Positions 12,853 to 22,284 of a stretch of DNA of 64,000 nt are shown piece by piece (positions within the stretch are counted from its first letter, which is position 1; every line of letters starts with the position of its first letter). The notes below the pieces were generated by a model, which saw only the letters and a list, made by a program, of their open reading frames with translations, did no database searches and was not told where the DNA came from. Position numbers and translations under genes: made by a program. The stretch is from positions 1 through 64,000 of the forward strand of contig JAAEOH010000239.1 in the NCBI GenBank assembly GCA_024244645.1, read 5' to 3'. The DNA is from Hyphomicrobiales bacterium (GTDB taxonomy: Bacteria; Pseudomonadota; Alphaproteobacteria; Rhizobiales; Rhizobiaceae).

Positions 12853-14028
12853 TCAAACCGCAAGTGCTGCACGCCGTCGCTGGAGCACAAAGTGCACCAG
12901 AATCCCGAGCCCGTAGCATCCGATTACCAGAACCATAACCCCCCCAAATCCGAACGTCACAAGTATGGCCAGCAGCAATGGCGTGCCGCAGGTATTGCCG
13001 ATATTGCCCATCTGCGCGATGGCGCCATTTGCATAGGCCTGCGTTGCCGGCTCGCTGTTCAACTGCGGCACAACAGCGAAGCTGGCGCCCTGCACCAGCC
13101 CCAACGCACAAAAAAGCGCAATACACAGATAAGGATTTCCGGGATCAATCCCGAGCCACAATCCAATTGCCATCGCAAAGGCAAACCCGATCATGATGAC
13201 TTGGACCGCTGAAAAGCGCCGAAGCAACGCGATACCCAGGGTCATGGAGCTCGCTATCCCGGCAAGCGGCATGGTACCGATCACAAATGCACGGTCATCC
13301 GCGGCAACAGTGTCGGGCAACAGCGTCAACAGCGATACATATGTGAGCGTGTAAAAGACCCATCCGAACGCCGGTGCGGCCATAGAGGGCGACGCATAGA
13401 TGTCCGCATGACGCCGCAACAACTCACGAAAACCAGGCAACAAACGATCGGGTGTGGTTGTAACGATCTTCGGCAGCTGAATGAACAGCACCAGTGCAAT
13501 TGCCGTCAGCGCGACGGCATGCGCGACAAATAGCATATGCATCCCATGGGTGGAGACCAGCGGAACGCCCAACCACGCAACAATGGCAAAGGCAACGCCG
13601 AAGAAGGTTCCCCACAAAGTCAATGTGAACGGACGATGACGCTGGGCACTGACCTGCGCAATGAGTGTCGGTGCGGCAACGACGATCACCAGATGCGACA
13701 GTCCTTCAACGACACGGCTTGCCAGCATGAGTGCGAAGGACGGCAGGGTCGCCTGATAGGCCGAAACCGCAGCACCAAGCAGCAAGGCTAGCAGCAATAG
13801 CCGGCGAAAGCCGATCCGCGCAACGAACATGCCGGCTGTGGTACCCAGTACAATTCCGACAAGGCTGATGATCGACACGACAAAACCAAGGTTGGTTCCG
13901 GCGTCCGGATAAAGTTCCCGCAGGCTCGGAAATATGACACTGAATTTTGCGAACTGTGCGGCCGCGCCAAGTCCGGCCGCCCACAGCATCAGGACCAGCC
14001 CGAATCGGGTACTTTCGATCGATGTCAT
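12853..14028 (-). CDS. MFS transporter
   Basis: 391 aa with 12-TM-like hydrophobic pattern. Confidence 0.8.
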   Translation of the reverse strand: MTSIESTRFGLVLMLWAAGLGAAAQFAKFSVIFPSLRELYPDAGTNLGFVVSIISLVGIVLGTTAGMFVARIGFRRLLLLALLLGAAVSAYQATLPSFALMLASRVVEGLSHLVIVVAAPTLIAQVSAQRHRPFTLTLWGTFFGVAFAIVAWLGVPLVSTHGMHMLFVAHAVALTAIALVLFIQLPKIVTTTPDRLLPGFRELLRRHADIYASPSMAAPAFGWVFYTLTYVSLLTLLPDTVAADDRAFVIGTMPLAGIASSMTLGIALLRRFSAVQVIMIGFAFAMAIGLWLGIDPGNPYLCIALFCALGLVQGASFAVVPQLNSEPATQAYANGAIAQMGNIGNTCGTPLLLAILVTFGFGGVMVLVIGCYGLGILVHFVLQRRRAALAV

Positions 14029-14128
14029 GCGATAGAGTTAGCGCCCAACATCCTGCGAATACAGCTGCCAGAAATCATTCCGGCACGGTTTTGTACATGA
14101 TCGAGCGCGGCGACCCTCAGGCGGCGTA

Positions 14129-15209
14129 TCAGACCGCGTCGAAATCCAGCACAACCTTCTCTGTCAGCGGACGGGACTGGCACGCCAGCACATAGCCGGC
14201 CTCCAGCTCCCATGGCTCCAGCGAATAGTTGGCGGCCATTTCCACTTCGCCTTCGCGGATCTTGCATCGACAGGTGCAGCACATGCCGCCCTTGCAGGAA
14301 AACGGCAACTCAATGCCGTGGCGGTGGGCGGCGTCGACGACATTGTTGTCATCGGCGCCCATGACAAAGGCGCACGGCTCCGTCCAGCACAGCTTCGATG
14401 GCAACGCCCTTTTCGGCTGCAGCCTGGGCTTTCTCGGATATTGGTTTCGGTGGCGCGCTGCCTTCCGCCGGCGTGAACAGTTCGAAGCGGATACGATCGG
14501 CGGAAACACCAAGCTTCTCGACAGTATCGCGGCTTCTATCGATCATATCGCCTGGTCCGCACAGGAAGACATTGGTAACGGAGGCCGGATCGAACAGACC
14601 GGCGGCGGCAAACCGTTCGATGCGCTCCGCATCGACCCTGCCATGCAGAAGATCGACGTCCTGGCCTTCGCGGCTAAGCACGTGCACCAGCGTAAAGCGC
14701 CCCAGGAACCGGTCTTTGAGGTCTTCAAGCTGTTCGCAGAAAATGACCGATGCCCGGTCGCGATTGCCGTAGAACATCGTGAATGTACTGTCAGGTTCGC
14801 GCGTGAGCATCGTCTTCACGATGGAAAAGATCGGCGTCACGCCGGAGCCGGCGGTAAACGCCACATAGTGGTTCTTCGCCTTCTCGGATGGCTTTGCCGT
14901 AAAACGGCCCTGCGGCGCCAGGACATCCACCGTCATGCCGGCCGACAGGTTGTCGTTTGCGTAGTTTGAAAACACGCCGCCATCCACCCGTTTGATCGCG
15001 ACGCGTAATTCGCCCTCGCCCGGCCCGCTGCAGATCGAATAGGTACGCTGCACCGGTGCGCCGTCAACATCGGTTTTCAGGGTCAGATACTGACCAGGCA
15101 CGAATGAAAAATCCTCCTTCGAATCCTCCGGCACGTCAAAGGCAATGGAGACCGCATCGTCGGTTTCGCGACGGACATCGGCAATCTTCAATGAATGAAA
15201 ACTGGACAT
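14129..15209 (-). pseudogene. paaE: 1,2-phenylacetyl-CoA epoxidase reductase subunit PaaE, frameshifted near 14370
   Basis: FNR-like domain (RTYSICSG, TAGSGVTPIFSI) and 2Fe-2S domain (LPFSCKGGMCCTCRCK) lie in different frames; removing one base in the CC at about 14369-14370 (minus strand) gives ...DGAVRFVMGADDNNVVDAAHRHG... Confidence 0.85.
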
Positions 15210-15219
15210 GCTGAATTCC

Positions 15220-15744
15220 TCAAAGGCATTTGAAATAATCGAAGGGCTCTTTGCACGTTTTGCAGCGATAGAGTGCCTTGCAGGGCGTTGATCCGAATTC
15301 GCTGACGCGCTCGGTGTCGTTGGCACCGCAATGCGGGCAATTGACCATCGCTTCACCGAACAAAGCACGTTTGGAATTGGACGTCTTTTGCGGCGGCGCT
15401 ATGCCAAAACTACGTAGCTTTTCTCTACCTGCGTCGCTGATCCCGTCCGTCGTCCAGGCCGGGCTAAGCACAGTTTCGACACGGGCGTTCTCAAATCCGG
15501 CCTGCTGCAATGCCTCCAGCACCATCTGTTCGATAAACCGCGTTGCCGGACAACCCGAATATGTCGGCGTCACCGAAGCGACAACCACACCGTCATCCGC
15601 CAGATCGATCGAGCGCAGGATACCCAGATCCTTCACCGTCACGACCGGAATTTCCGGGTCGGGCACGGCCGTAGCCACGCGCCAGGCCTCCCGTTTCACA
15701 GCGTCCTGCGAGCTGGATTTAATGTCGGCAATGCCAGTCATCAC
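15220..15744 (-). CDS. paaD: 1,2-phenylacetyl-CoA epoxidase subunit PaaD
   Basis: DUF59-like VPDPEIPVVTVKDLGILR; YSGCPAT; C-terminal CPHCGANDTERVSEFGSTPCKALYRCKTCKEPFDYFKC. Confidence 0.95.
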   Translation of the reverse strand: MMTGIADIKSSSQDAVKREAWRVATAVPDPEIPVVTVKDLGILRSIDLADDGVVVASVTPTYSGCPATRFIEQMVLEALQQAGFENARVETVLSPAWTTDGISDAGREKLRSFGIAPPQKTSNSKRALFGEAMVNCPHCGANDTERVSEFGSTPCKALYRCKTCKEPFDYFKCL

Positions 15745-16498
15745 CAGCTCATGCCTGGATAGGCGCGCTGCATATACTGCAATTCGCTCAGAATATGACC
15801 GAGATGTTCGCTATGGCGACCCGTACGGCCACCGCTCTGCATGTGACCAACTTCTGGCAACTCAAGCGTAGCCTCCTTCAACACCGTGTTGACGGTGTGG
15901 TTCCACTCGTCCTGAAAAGCCGCAGCATCAACCGCGTAACCTGCATCGACGGCAGCCAATGCGATTGCGTCCTTCTCGAACAGCTCGCCGGTGTAAATCA
16001 CCATGTCCTCAAGCGCCTCGACCATGCGTTCCCGGCTTTCGTCCGTGCCGTCGCCAAGTCGTATGACCCACTCCGACGTATGACGCAGGTGATAGGCAAC
16101 TTCCTTGCTGGCCTTCGCGGCTATAGCGGCAAGAGTTTTGTCGGAAGATTTCTCCATCTCGCGCCAGAACGGAACCATGAACGCGGACACAAAAACTGAC
16201 GGACAATGGTGCGGGCAAAGTCACCGTTCGGCTGCTCGGCGATCAGTGCGTTGAGATAATCGTGCTCGTAGCGGGTAAATGCGAGCTGGTCTTCATCGCG
16301 CCCCTTGCCTTCCACCTCGCCGGCGTAGGCAAAGAGCGCCCTCGCCTGGCCGATGAGATCAACCGCAATATTCGTCAGTGCAAGATCCTCTTCGAGCGTC
16401 GGCCCTTCTCCGCACCATTCTCCGAGCCGCTGACTGAGGATCAGGTGATCGTCGGCAAGCCGCAGCAGGTAAGTGAAAAGTGTGTCTTTGTCGGACAT
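15741..16498 (-). pseudogene. paaC: 1,2-phenylacetyl-CoA epoxidase subunit PaaC, frameshifted at about 16191-16195
   Basis: N-terminal part (MSDKDTLFTYLLRLADDHLILSQRLGEWCG...TIVRQF) and C-terminal part (VSAFMVPFWREMEKSSDKTLAAIAAKASKEVAYHLRHTSEWVIRLGDG) in different frames; adding one T to the T5 run (minus strand) restores ...VRQFFVSAFMVPFWREM... Confidence 0.88.
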
Positions 16499-16505
16499 GG
16501 CCACC

Positions 16506-16793
16506 TCACATGTTCCCGACGTCTTCGGGGATTTCGTAGAAGGTCGGGTGGCGATAGATCTTCGACGCCGTCGGTTCGAACATCATGTCCTTGTCGACCA
16601 GATCGGACGCAATGATATCGCTCGACCGCACGACCCAGACACTCTGGCCCTCGCCGCGTCTGGTGTAGACGTCACGTGCCGCCTGCAGCGCCATCTCGGC
16701 GTCGGCCGCATGGATCGAGCCAGCATGTTTGTGGCTGAGGCCGTTGCGTGCCCTGATAAACACTTCCCAAAGCGGGGTTGCTGCTTCATTCAT
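16506..16793 (-). CDS. paaB: 1,2-phenylacetyl-CoA epoxidase subunit PaaB
   Basis: WEVFIRARNGLSHKHAGSIHAADAEMALQAARDVYTRRGEGQSVWVV. Confidence 0.97.
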   Translation of the reverse strand: MNEAATPLWEVFIRARNGLSHKHAGSIHAADAEMALQAARDVYTRRGEGQSVWVVRSSDIIASDLVDKDMMFEPTASKIYRHPTFYEIPEDVGNM

Positions 16794-16845
16794 GTCTTCG
16801 CCCTTCCGTTAAAACGGGCTGAAATATCTAAGATTGTCGCCGGAA

Positions 16846-17841
16846 TTATTCGGCTGCAACGCGTGCGGCCTCTTCCCGCACGGCACGCTTTTGCGCGTAG
16901 GCAAGCGCGGCTTCCCGGACCCAGGCACCTTCCCGGTGCACCCGGTTGCGGTTCTTCAGGCGTTCGCGATTGCAGGGACCGTCACCCTTGACGACACGCC
17001 AGAATTCATCCCAGTCGATATCACCGTGGTCGTAGCCCTGCTTTTCCTCGTTCCACGTCAAATCCGGATCGGGAACTTTCAGGCCAAGGAACTCGGCTTG
17101 CGGCACGGTGGCATTGATGAATTTGTCGCGCAGATCGTCATTCGAAAACCGTTTGATCTTCCACAGCATCGACTGCTCTGAGTGAACTGAACCGCCTTCT
17201 GACGGCCCGAACATCATCAGCGACGGCCACCAGAAACGGTTGAGCGCATCCTGCGCCAATTCCTTTTGCTGTTCGGTGCCGTTGCACAGCGTAATCAGGA
17301 TTTCATAACCCTGACGCTGGTGAAAACTCTCTTCCTTGCAGATACGGATCATCGCGCGTGCGTAAGGACCGTATGAACAACGGCAAAGCGCGTTTTGATT
17401 CATGATCACTGCACCGTCCACCAGCCAGCCGATGGCACCGATATCGGCCCATGTCAGCGCCGGATAGTTGAAAATGGAAGAATATTTGGCTGCGCCCGTC
17501 AACAGTTGATCGGTCATCTCTTCGCGGCTGACACCGAGCGTCTCGGCGGCCGAATAGAGATAGAGACCGTGGCCACCCTCTTCCTGCACCTTGGCAAGCA
17601 AGGCCGCCTTTCGACGCAGCGTTGGTGCGCGGGAAATCCAGTTGCCCTCGGGCTGCATCCCGATGATTTCAGAGTGTGCGTGCTGGGACATCTGCCGGAT
17701 CAGTGTCTTGCGATAGCCCTCCGGCATCGGATCGTTCGGCTCGATTTTCTGCTCGGCGTCGATGCGCGCCTGAAAAGCGGCCAGAAAGGCCTCGTCCTCA
17801 TGCGTCTTGCCGTCAGCGCCAATTAGCCCCTGCGAGTACAT
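16846..17841 (-). CDS. paaA: 1,2-phenylacetyl-CoA epoxidase subunit PaaA
   Basis: [63 protein letters not shown] diiron motifs. Confidence 0.98.
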   Translation of the reverse strand: MYSQGLIGADGKTHEDEAFLAAFQARIDAEQKIEPNDPMPEGYRKTLIRQMSQHAHSEIIGMQPEGNWISRAPTLRRKAALLAKVQEEGGHGLYLYSAAETLGVSREEMTDQLLTGAAKYSSIFNYPALTWADIGAIGWLVDGAVIMNQNALCRCSYGPYARAMIRICKEESFHQRQGYEILITLCNGTEQQKELAQDALNRFWWPSLMMFGPSEGGSVHSEQSMLWKIKRFSNDDLRDKFINATVPQAEFLGLKVPDPDLTWNEEKQGYDHGDIDWDEFWRVVKGDGPCNRERLKNRNRVHREGAWVREAALAYAQKRAVREEAARVAAE

Positions 17842-17876
17842 ATCCCTGATCCTTCAATTTTTTAAAAGGATTATGC

Positions 17877-17913
17877 GTTACGAAACGCGAATCGTCAACG
17901 AAATATTCGTAAC
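17877..17913. promoter_or_regulatory. Inverted repeat upstream of paaA; candidate PaaX-type operator
   Basis: GTTACGAA (17877-17884) and TTCGTAAC (17906-17913), perfect 8-bp arms with a 21-nt spacer, in the paaX-paaA intergenic region. Confidence 0.5.
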
Positions 17914-17931
17914 ATGTAAACTACTTTCGGA

Positions 17932-18831
17932 TCAGTTTCCGAACCGTTCTGCGATACCGAATTCCGGTTTAGGAATTTGTTGCCCCTCTGAATTGAGGCA
18001 GCTGTCCAGCCAACTTTCGCTGGACGCAGCGAGCATGCGGTAAATCGAAGAAACAAGGGTCCGCGCCGCGTCACCCTTCCAGCTTGCCGACATAAGTTCG
18101 GTCGGAAAAACCGGATCGCGCAAAGCCATGCGGCGGAATTTGTGAATGAGAAGGCAGCGGGCAACCATTGCCGACAGCGGATCAAGGTCCGCCCCACTGC
18201 CAAGGGATTGTTCCAGCGCGGAAAATGTGTCGATCAGTTTCCCGTAGTGGTTTTCCACTTCGAACAATTGCCACGTCTGCACAATCAGTTTTGCTGCGTC
18301 CGAATTTTCATCCAGTCTGGAATGGAAGACGAATTGGTCCGCCCCAATGAGCGATTCTCCGCTGTTTTCGACATTGTCAGGCCGCACGAACACAGTGGGA
18401 GCAAGGGCACCAAACCCCTTCGCGCGAAGTTGCCGCCGGCGTGTCTCGCGTTCATCCCCAGCCCGCCCCGAAAGGACAACGATGGTCCATTCGCCGGACC
18501 ATTCCCGCCGTCGCGGTGCATAGATCTTGCGCGCCGCTTCCGCAAATTCGGCCTCACCAGCCTCAGCCAGCCGATAGTAACTCTTGCGGCCAAGCCTGAG
18601 CCGGGTGAGCCAGCCGTCGGCCGTCAGACGCGACATCGCCGCACGCAGCGCGCTCGGCTCGATGCGCAGCCGGTCCATCAGTTCCTGCAGCGACCCAAGC
18701 CACAATTCTCCACCGCGCGGAATGACCGCATCGCCAAAAATCGTGATCACCAGCGACCAGACGCGGATTCGTTCCTGCGAATGGAAGTCGTCGATGAGCG
18801 TTTCAAGCTCCTGTAAGGCAGAATCAGACAT
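17932..18831 (-). CDS. paaX: PaaX family transcriptional regulator
   Basis: RIRVWSLVITIFGDAVIPRGGELWLGSLQELMDRLRIEPSALRAAMSRLTADGWL; alternative start at 18852. Confidence 0.93.
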   Translation of the reverse strand: MSDSALQELETLIDDFHSQERIRVWSLVITIFGDAVIPRGGELWLGSLQELMDRLRIEPSALRAAMSRLTADGWLTRLRLGRKSYYRLAEAGEAEFAEAARKIYAPRRREWSGEWTIVVLSGRAGDERETRRRQLRAKGFGALAPTVFVRPDNVENSGESLIGADQFVFHSRLDENSDAAKLIVQTWQLFEVENHYGKLIDTFSALEQSLGSGADLDPLSAMVARCLLIHKFRRMALRDPVFPTELMSASWKGDAARTLVSSIYRMLAASSESWLDSCLNSEGQQIPKPEFGIAERFGN

Positions 18832-18910
18832 GGAATATATATTGCCCGTCATGCATTCGAGGGCAACACGCAGTGTGTGGCGGGTTGTTATGGCAGTACC
18901 GGGTTGGACG

Positions 18911-19507
18911 TCAGACTTCGGTCAATCCGCGCGCTCCGTCGATAATCAGACGGCTGGCAATCCGGGCATATTCATCGCGGCTGATCTCGCCTCCCGGCCG
19001 GAACCACATGTAATGCCAGTTCAGCATGCCGAACAGGGACATGGTGACGGGCTTGAGCAGCCGGCCGTCCAGCTGTGGATTGATGCCCTGAACCGCCCTG
19101 GCGAAACAGGCGACCAATCGGCGTTCGAGATTTTTCAGCACTTCCTGGTGGTCGGAGGGCAGATGCTTCATCTCGTTGATCTGCACCTTGTGCTCGTGAT
19201 CGGCCTCACGATAGGCCTCAAGCAGTGCGGCAATCAGATGATGAAGCCTCTCTTCGGCAGCTGCATCCGGCCTGTCTGCGGCCTCAATCGTCTGGCAGAG
19301 GTCTTTCAGATGTGCGCCGATAACATCGTATAAAAGCGCGTCCTTGCCCGAATAATAATGATAAAGCAGTGCCTTGGAAACACCGCATGCTTCGGCCAGT
19401 TGAGACATCGAAGACCGGTCATAACCGACGTCGGCAAAAAGTTTTGCCGCTGATTGCAGGATGGCTTCCCGTTTTTCTTCATAGTCGAGGGCTTTGGTTC
19501 TGGCCAC
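18911..19507 (-). CDS. TetR/AcrR family transcriptional regulator (PaaR-like by context)
   Basis: REAILQSAAKLFADVGYDRSSMSQLAEACGVSKALLYHYYSGKDALLYDV; sits inside the paa cluster. Confidence 0.85.
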   Translation of the reverse strand: MARTKALDYEEKREAILQSAAKLFADVGYDRSSMSQLAEACGVSKALLYHYYSGKDALLYDVIGAHLKDLCQTIEAADRPDAAAEERLHHLIAALLEAYREADHEHKVQINEMKHLPSDHQEVLKNLERRLVACFARAVQGINPQLDGRLLKPVTMSLFGMLNWHYMWFRPGGEISRDEYARIASRLIIDGARGLTEV

Positions 19508-19527
19508 GTGCGCTTCCCGATCTTGCT

Positions 19528-20874
19528 CTAGTCGTTTTTCCGCAAATCGACAACGCGCCGCGCCTTGCCGGCTGAGCGTTCCACATCGCCAGGCACCCGT
19601 ACATCGACCTTAGCCGTTACCCCGATCGTGCTTTTGACATGCGAGGCAAGTTCCCTGGCACTGATCGATCTGGCGTCATCGTCCGCGGCATCCTCGGTCG
19701 ATTCCACCAGGATCGTCATGGTATCCATGCGGCCTTCGCGTCTGAGTTCGATCTGATAGTGCGGCGACAGCCCAGTACATTTAAGAAGCTGTTCTTCGAT
19801 CTGTGTTGGAAATATATTGACGCCGCGCACGATCATCATGTCGTCGGAGCGGCCGGTGATCTTCTCCATGCGGCGCATCGTGCGCGCCGTTCCTGGCAGC
19901 AACCGTGTCAGGTCGCGTGTGCGATACCGGATGATCGGAAAGGCTTCCTTGGTCAGCGATGTGAAGACGAGTTCACCCTTTTCGCCGTCGGGCAGCGCGG
20001 CGCCGGTTTCAGGGTCTATCACCTCCGGATAAAAATGGTCTTCCCAGATGTGAAGGCCGTCCTTGGTTTCGACGCACTCGTTGGCGACGCCCGGCCCCAT
20101 GATCTCCGACAGGCCGTAGATATCGACAGCGTCCATGTCGAAGGCCTCTTCGATTTCAGCGCGCATCGAGTTGGTCCACGGTTCGGCGCCAAAAATACCG
20201 ACTTTTATCGACACCTCGCGCGGATCGAGCCCTGCGGTACGGAATCCGTCCAGCACAGAAAGCATATAGGATGGGGTGATCATGATGATCTCGGGTTTGA
20301 AATCATGGATCAGCGTTACCTGCCGTTCGGTCATGCCACCCGATACTGGGACGACCGTGCAGCCGAGTTTTTCGGCACCGTAATGGGCCCCGAGGCCGCC
20401 GGTGAAGAGTCCATATCCATAGGCAACATGGACCATGTCGCCCGGACGGCCGCCGCTGGCATAGATCGACCGGGCAACGACCTGCGCCCAGGTGTCAACA
20501 TCCTTCAGCGTATAGCCGACGACGGTCGGCTTTCCGGTCGTACCGGATGATGCGTGCACCCGCGCCAGCTGATTGCGTGGCACTGAGAACATTGAAAACG
20601 GATAATTGTCGCGCAGGTCCTGCTTTACGGTGAAGGGAAACTTCGTGAGATCTTCAACGCTTTTCAGATCGTCCGGATGAACGCCGTGTTTGTCGAAATG
20701 CGCCCTGTAAAAGAGCGAATTGTCATAGGCGCGGTGAAGCGTATCCTTCATCCGTTCAAGTTGAACGGAGGCGATCTCGTCCCGCGATGCCGTTTCAATC
20801 GCTTCCAGGCCTCCCTCTTTCATGGCGCTGGTTTTGGCCGGAGCACCCAGATTGTTTTGCGATTGTCCCTGCAT
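19528..20874 (-). CDS. paaK: Phenylacetate-CoA ligase
   Basis: FPFTVKQDLRDNYPFSMFSVPRNQLARVHASSGTTGKPTVVGYT; YGLSEIMGPGVA. Confidence 0.97.
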   Translation of the reverse strand: MQGQSQNNLGAPAKTSAMKEGGLEAIETASRDEIASVQLERMKDTLHRAYDNSLFYRAHFDKHGVHPDDLKSVEDLTKFPFTVKQDLRDNYPFSMFSVPRNQLARVHASSGTTGKPTVVGYTLKDVDTWAQVVARSIYASGGRPGDMVHVAYGYGLFTGGLGAHYGAEKLGCTVVPVSGGMTERQVTLIHDFKPEIIMITPSYMLSVLDGFRTAGLDPREVSIKVGIFGAEPWTNSMRAEIEEAFDMDAVDIYGLSEIMGPGVANECVETKDGLHIWEDHFYPEVIDPETGAALPDGEKGELVFTSLTKEAFPIIRYRTRDLTRLLPGTARTMRRMEKITGRSDDMMIVRGVNIFPTQIEEQLLKCTGLSPHYQIELRREGRMDTMTILVESTEDAADDDARSISARELASHVKSTIGVTAKVDVRVPGDVERSAGKARRVVDLRKND

Positions 20875-20905
20875 CTCAAACTCCTCCCTTTCGATTGTGT
20901 TTTAA

Positions 20906-21364
20906 TCAGTCCTGCGCAGGCAGGTGCGTGCCTTTGACGGTGCGCGAGTGCCCGCGAAATTCGGCAACCGTTTCACCATTCTCCCGGGTAACGCGGATGT
21001 CATAAATACCGCTGCGCCCGCTTTTGTTGATTTCGCGCGCAACCGCCGTCAACGTCTCGCCCGCCTTTACCGGCAGCAGAAATGAAACGGCATAGTGCTG
21101 GGCGAGTGCATTTTGATTGTAGCTGTTGCATGCATAGGCGAAGGCGCTGTCCGCAAGCGTGAAAACAAATCCGCCGTGGCAGATGTCGTGGCCGTTGGTC
21201 ATGAAGTCCTGAACGACCATTGTCAGCGGTGCAGAACCAGCCGTAACCGCTTCCAGCCTCATACCCATATGTTTCGCCGCATTATCCGCGGCCTACATCG
21301 ACTGCGCGCAGGCCTGCGCCAGCTCGTCAGGGGCCGTGTCGGAAACGTTGCGGCTGTGTTCCAT
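20906..21364 (-). pseudogene. paaI: Hydroxyphenylacetyl-CoA thioesterase PaaI with an in-frame TAG at 21293-21295
   Basis: Intact hotdog domain from 21268 (NGHDICHGGFVFTLADSAFAYACNSYN). In-frame upstream sequence from ATG at 21364 reads MEHSRNVSDTAPDELAQACAQSM*AADNAAKHMGMRLEAV, where PaaI-like proteins normally carry W (TGG). Confidence 0.75.
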
Positions 21365-21369
21365 CAGCC

Positions 21370-22158
21370 CTATCTCCGCCCGGCAAATTGCGCGGGGCGC
21401 CTTTCAAGAAAGGCGCTGACCCCTTCCGCATAATCCGTCGTTGTACCGGCATCGCGCTGCGTATCGCGTTCGAGATCCAGCTGCTGGTCAAGCGTGTTCG
21501 TGCCGGCCGCCTGTATCAGCATCTTCGTCAGGCCCAGCCCGACTGTCGCGCCGCCGGCAAGGTTTGATGTAAGCGCCCGCGCTTCGGTCATCAGTGCGTC
21601 ATCGTCAACGGCCTTCCAGATCAGGCCCCACTCCTCGGCAGTGTCCGCAGTTACCGGCATGCCTGTCAGCATGATTGCTTTGGCACGTGCTTCGCCGATC
21701 AGCCGCGTGACAGTCCAGGTGCCGCCGCTGTCCGGTACCAGACCTATCTTTGCGAAAGCCTGAATGAACTTTGCCGATTTGGCAGCCAGCACGATGTCGC
21801 AGGCAAGCGCGACGTTAGCGCCCGCACCAGCGGCCACGCCGTTGACCGCACAGATCACCGGTATCTGCATCGCGCGCAGTTTGCGGATCAGCGGATTAAA
21901 GTAAGTATCAATCGTACGACCGAGATCGGGTGTTCCGTCATCCGGATTGCGCTCGCCCAGATCCTGTCCGGCGCAAAAGCCGCGTCCCGCACCAGTCAGG
22001 ATGACGGCACGGCTATCTGCATCGTCGTCCGCCTGTGTCAGCGCTTCCAGCAATGTGGTGTTTTGTACCGGTGTGAAGGCATTCAGTCTGTCGGGACGGT
22101 TCAGCTTAATGACGGCATAACCATCACCTTTTTCCACCAGTACTTTATCGTCGCTCAT
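21370..22158 (-). CDS. paaG: Enoyl-CoA hydratase/isomerase family (PaaG-like)
   Basis: Crotonase fold (NRPDRLNAFTP, AGRGFCAGQDLGERN, GVAAGAGANVALACDIVLAAKSAKF). Confidence 0.92.
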   Translation of the reverse strand: MSDDKVLVEKGDGYAVIKLNRPDRLNAFTPVQNTTLLEALTQADDDADSRAVILTGAGRGFCAGQDLGERNPDDGTPDLGRTIDTYFNPLIRKLRAMQIPVICAVNGVAAGAGANVALACDIVLAAKSAKFIQAFAKIGLVPDSGGTWTVTRLIGEARAKAIMLTGMPVTADTAEEWGLIWKAVDDDALMTEARALTSNLAGGATVGLGLTKMLIQAAGTNTLDQQLDLERDTQRDAGTTTDYAEGVSAFLERRPAQFAGRR

Positions 22159-22219
22159 ACCAGTTCTCCTCCACAACACGCGGCCTTCAGGCTCTGTATT
22201 GACATCTTATATTGCATAA

Positions 22220-22233
22220 ACCGACCGGTTGGT
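22220..22233. promoter_or_regulatory. Imperfect palindrome ACCGACCGGTTGGT between divergent paaG and paaN; candidate TetR-type operator
   Basis: 12 of 14 positions self-complementary; in the paaG/paaN divergent promoter region. Confidence 0.55.
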
Positions 22234-22284
22234 CAATGATTAAGAAAGACACAAATTCGACCATCCGAATGCCAGGAGAACAAA

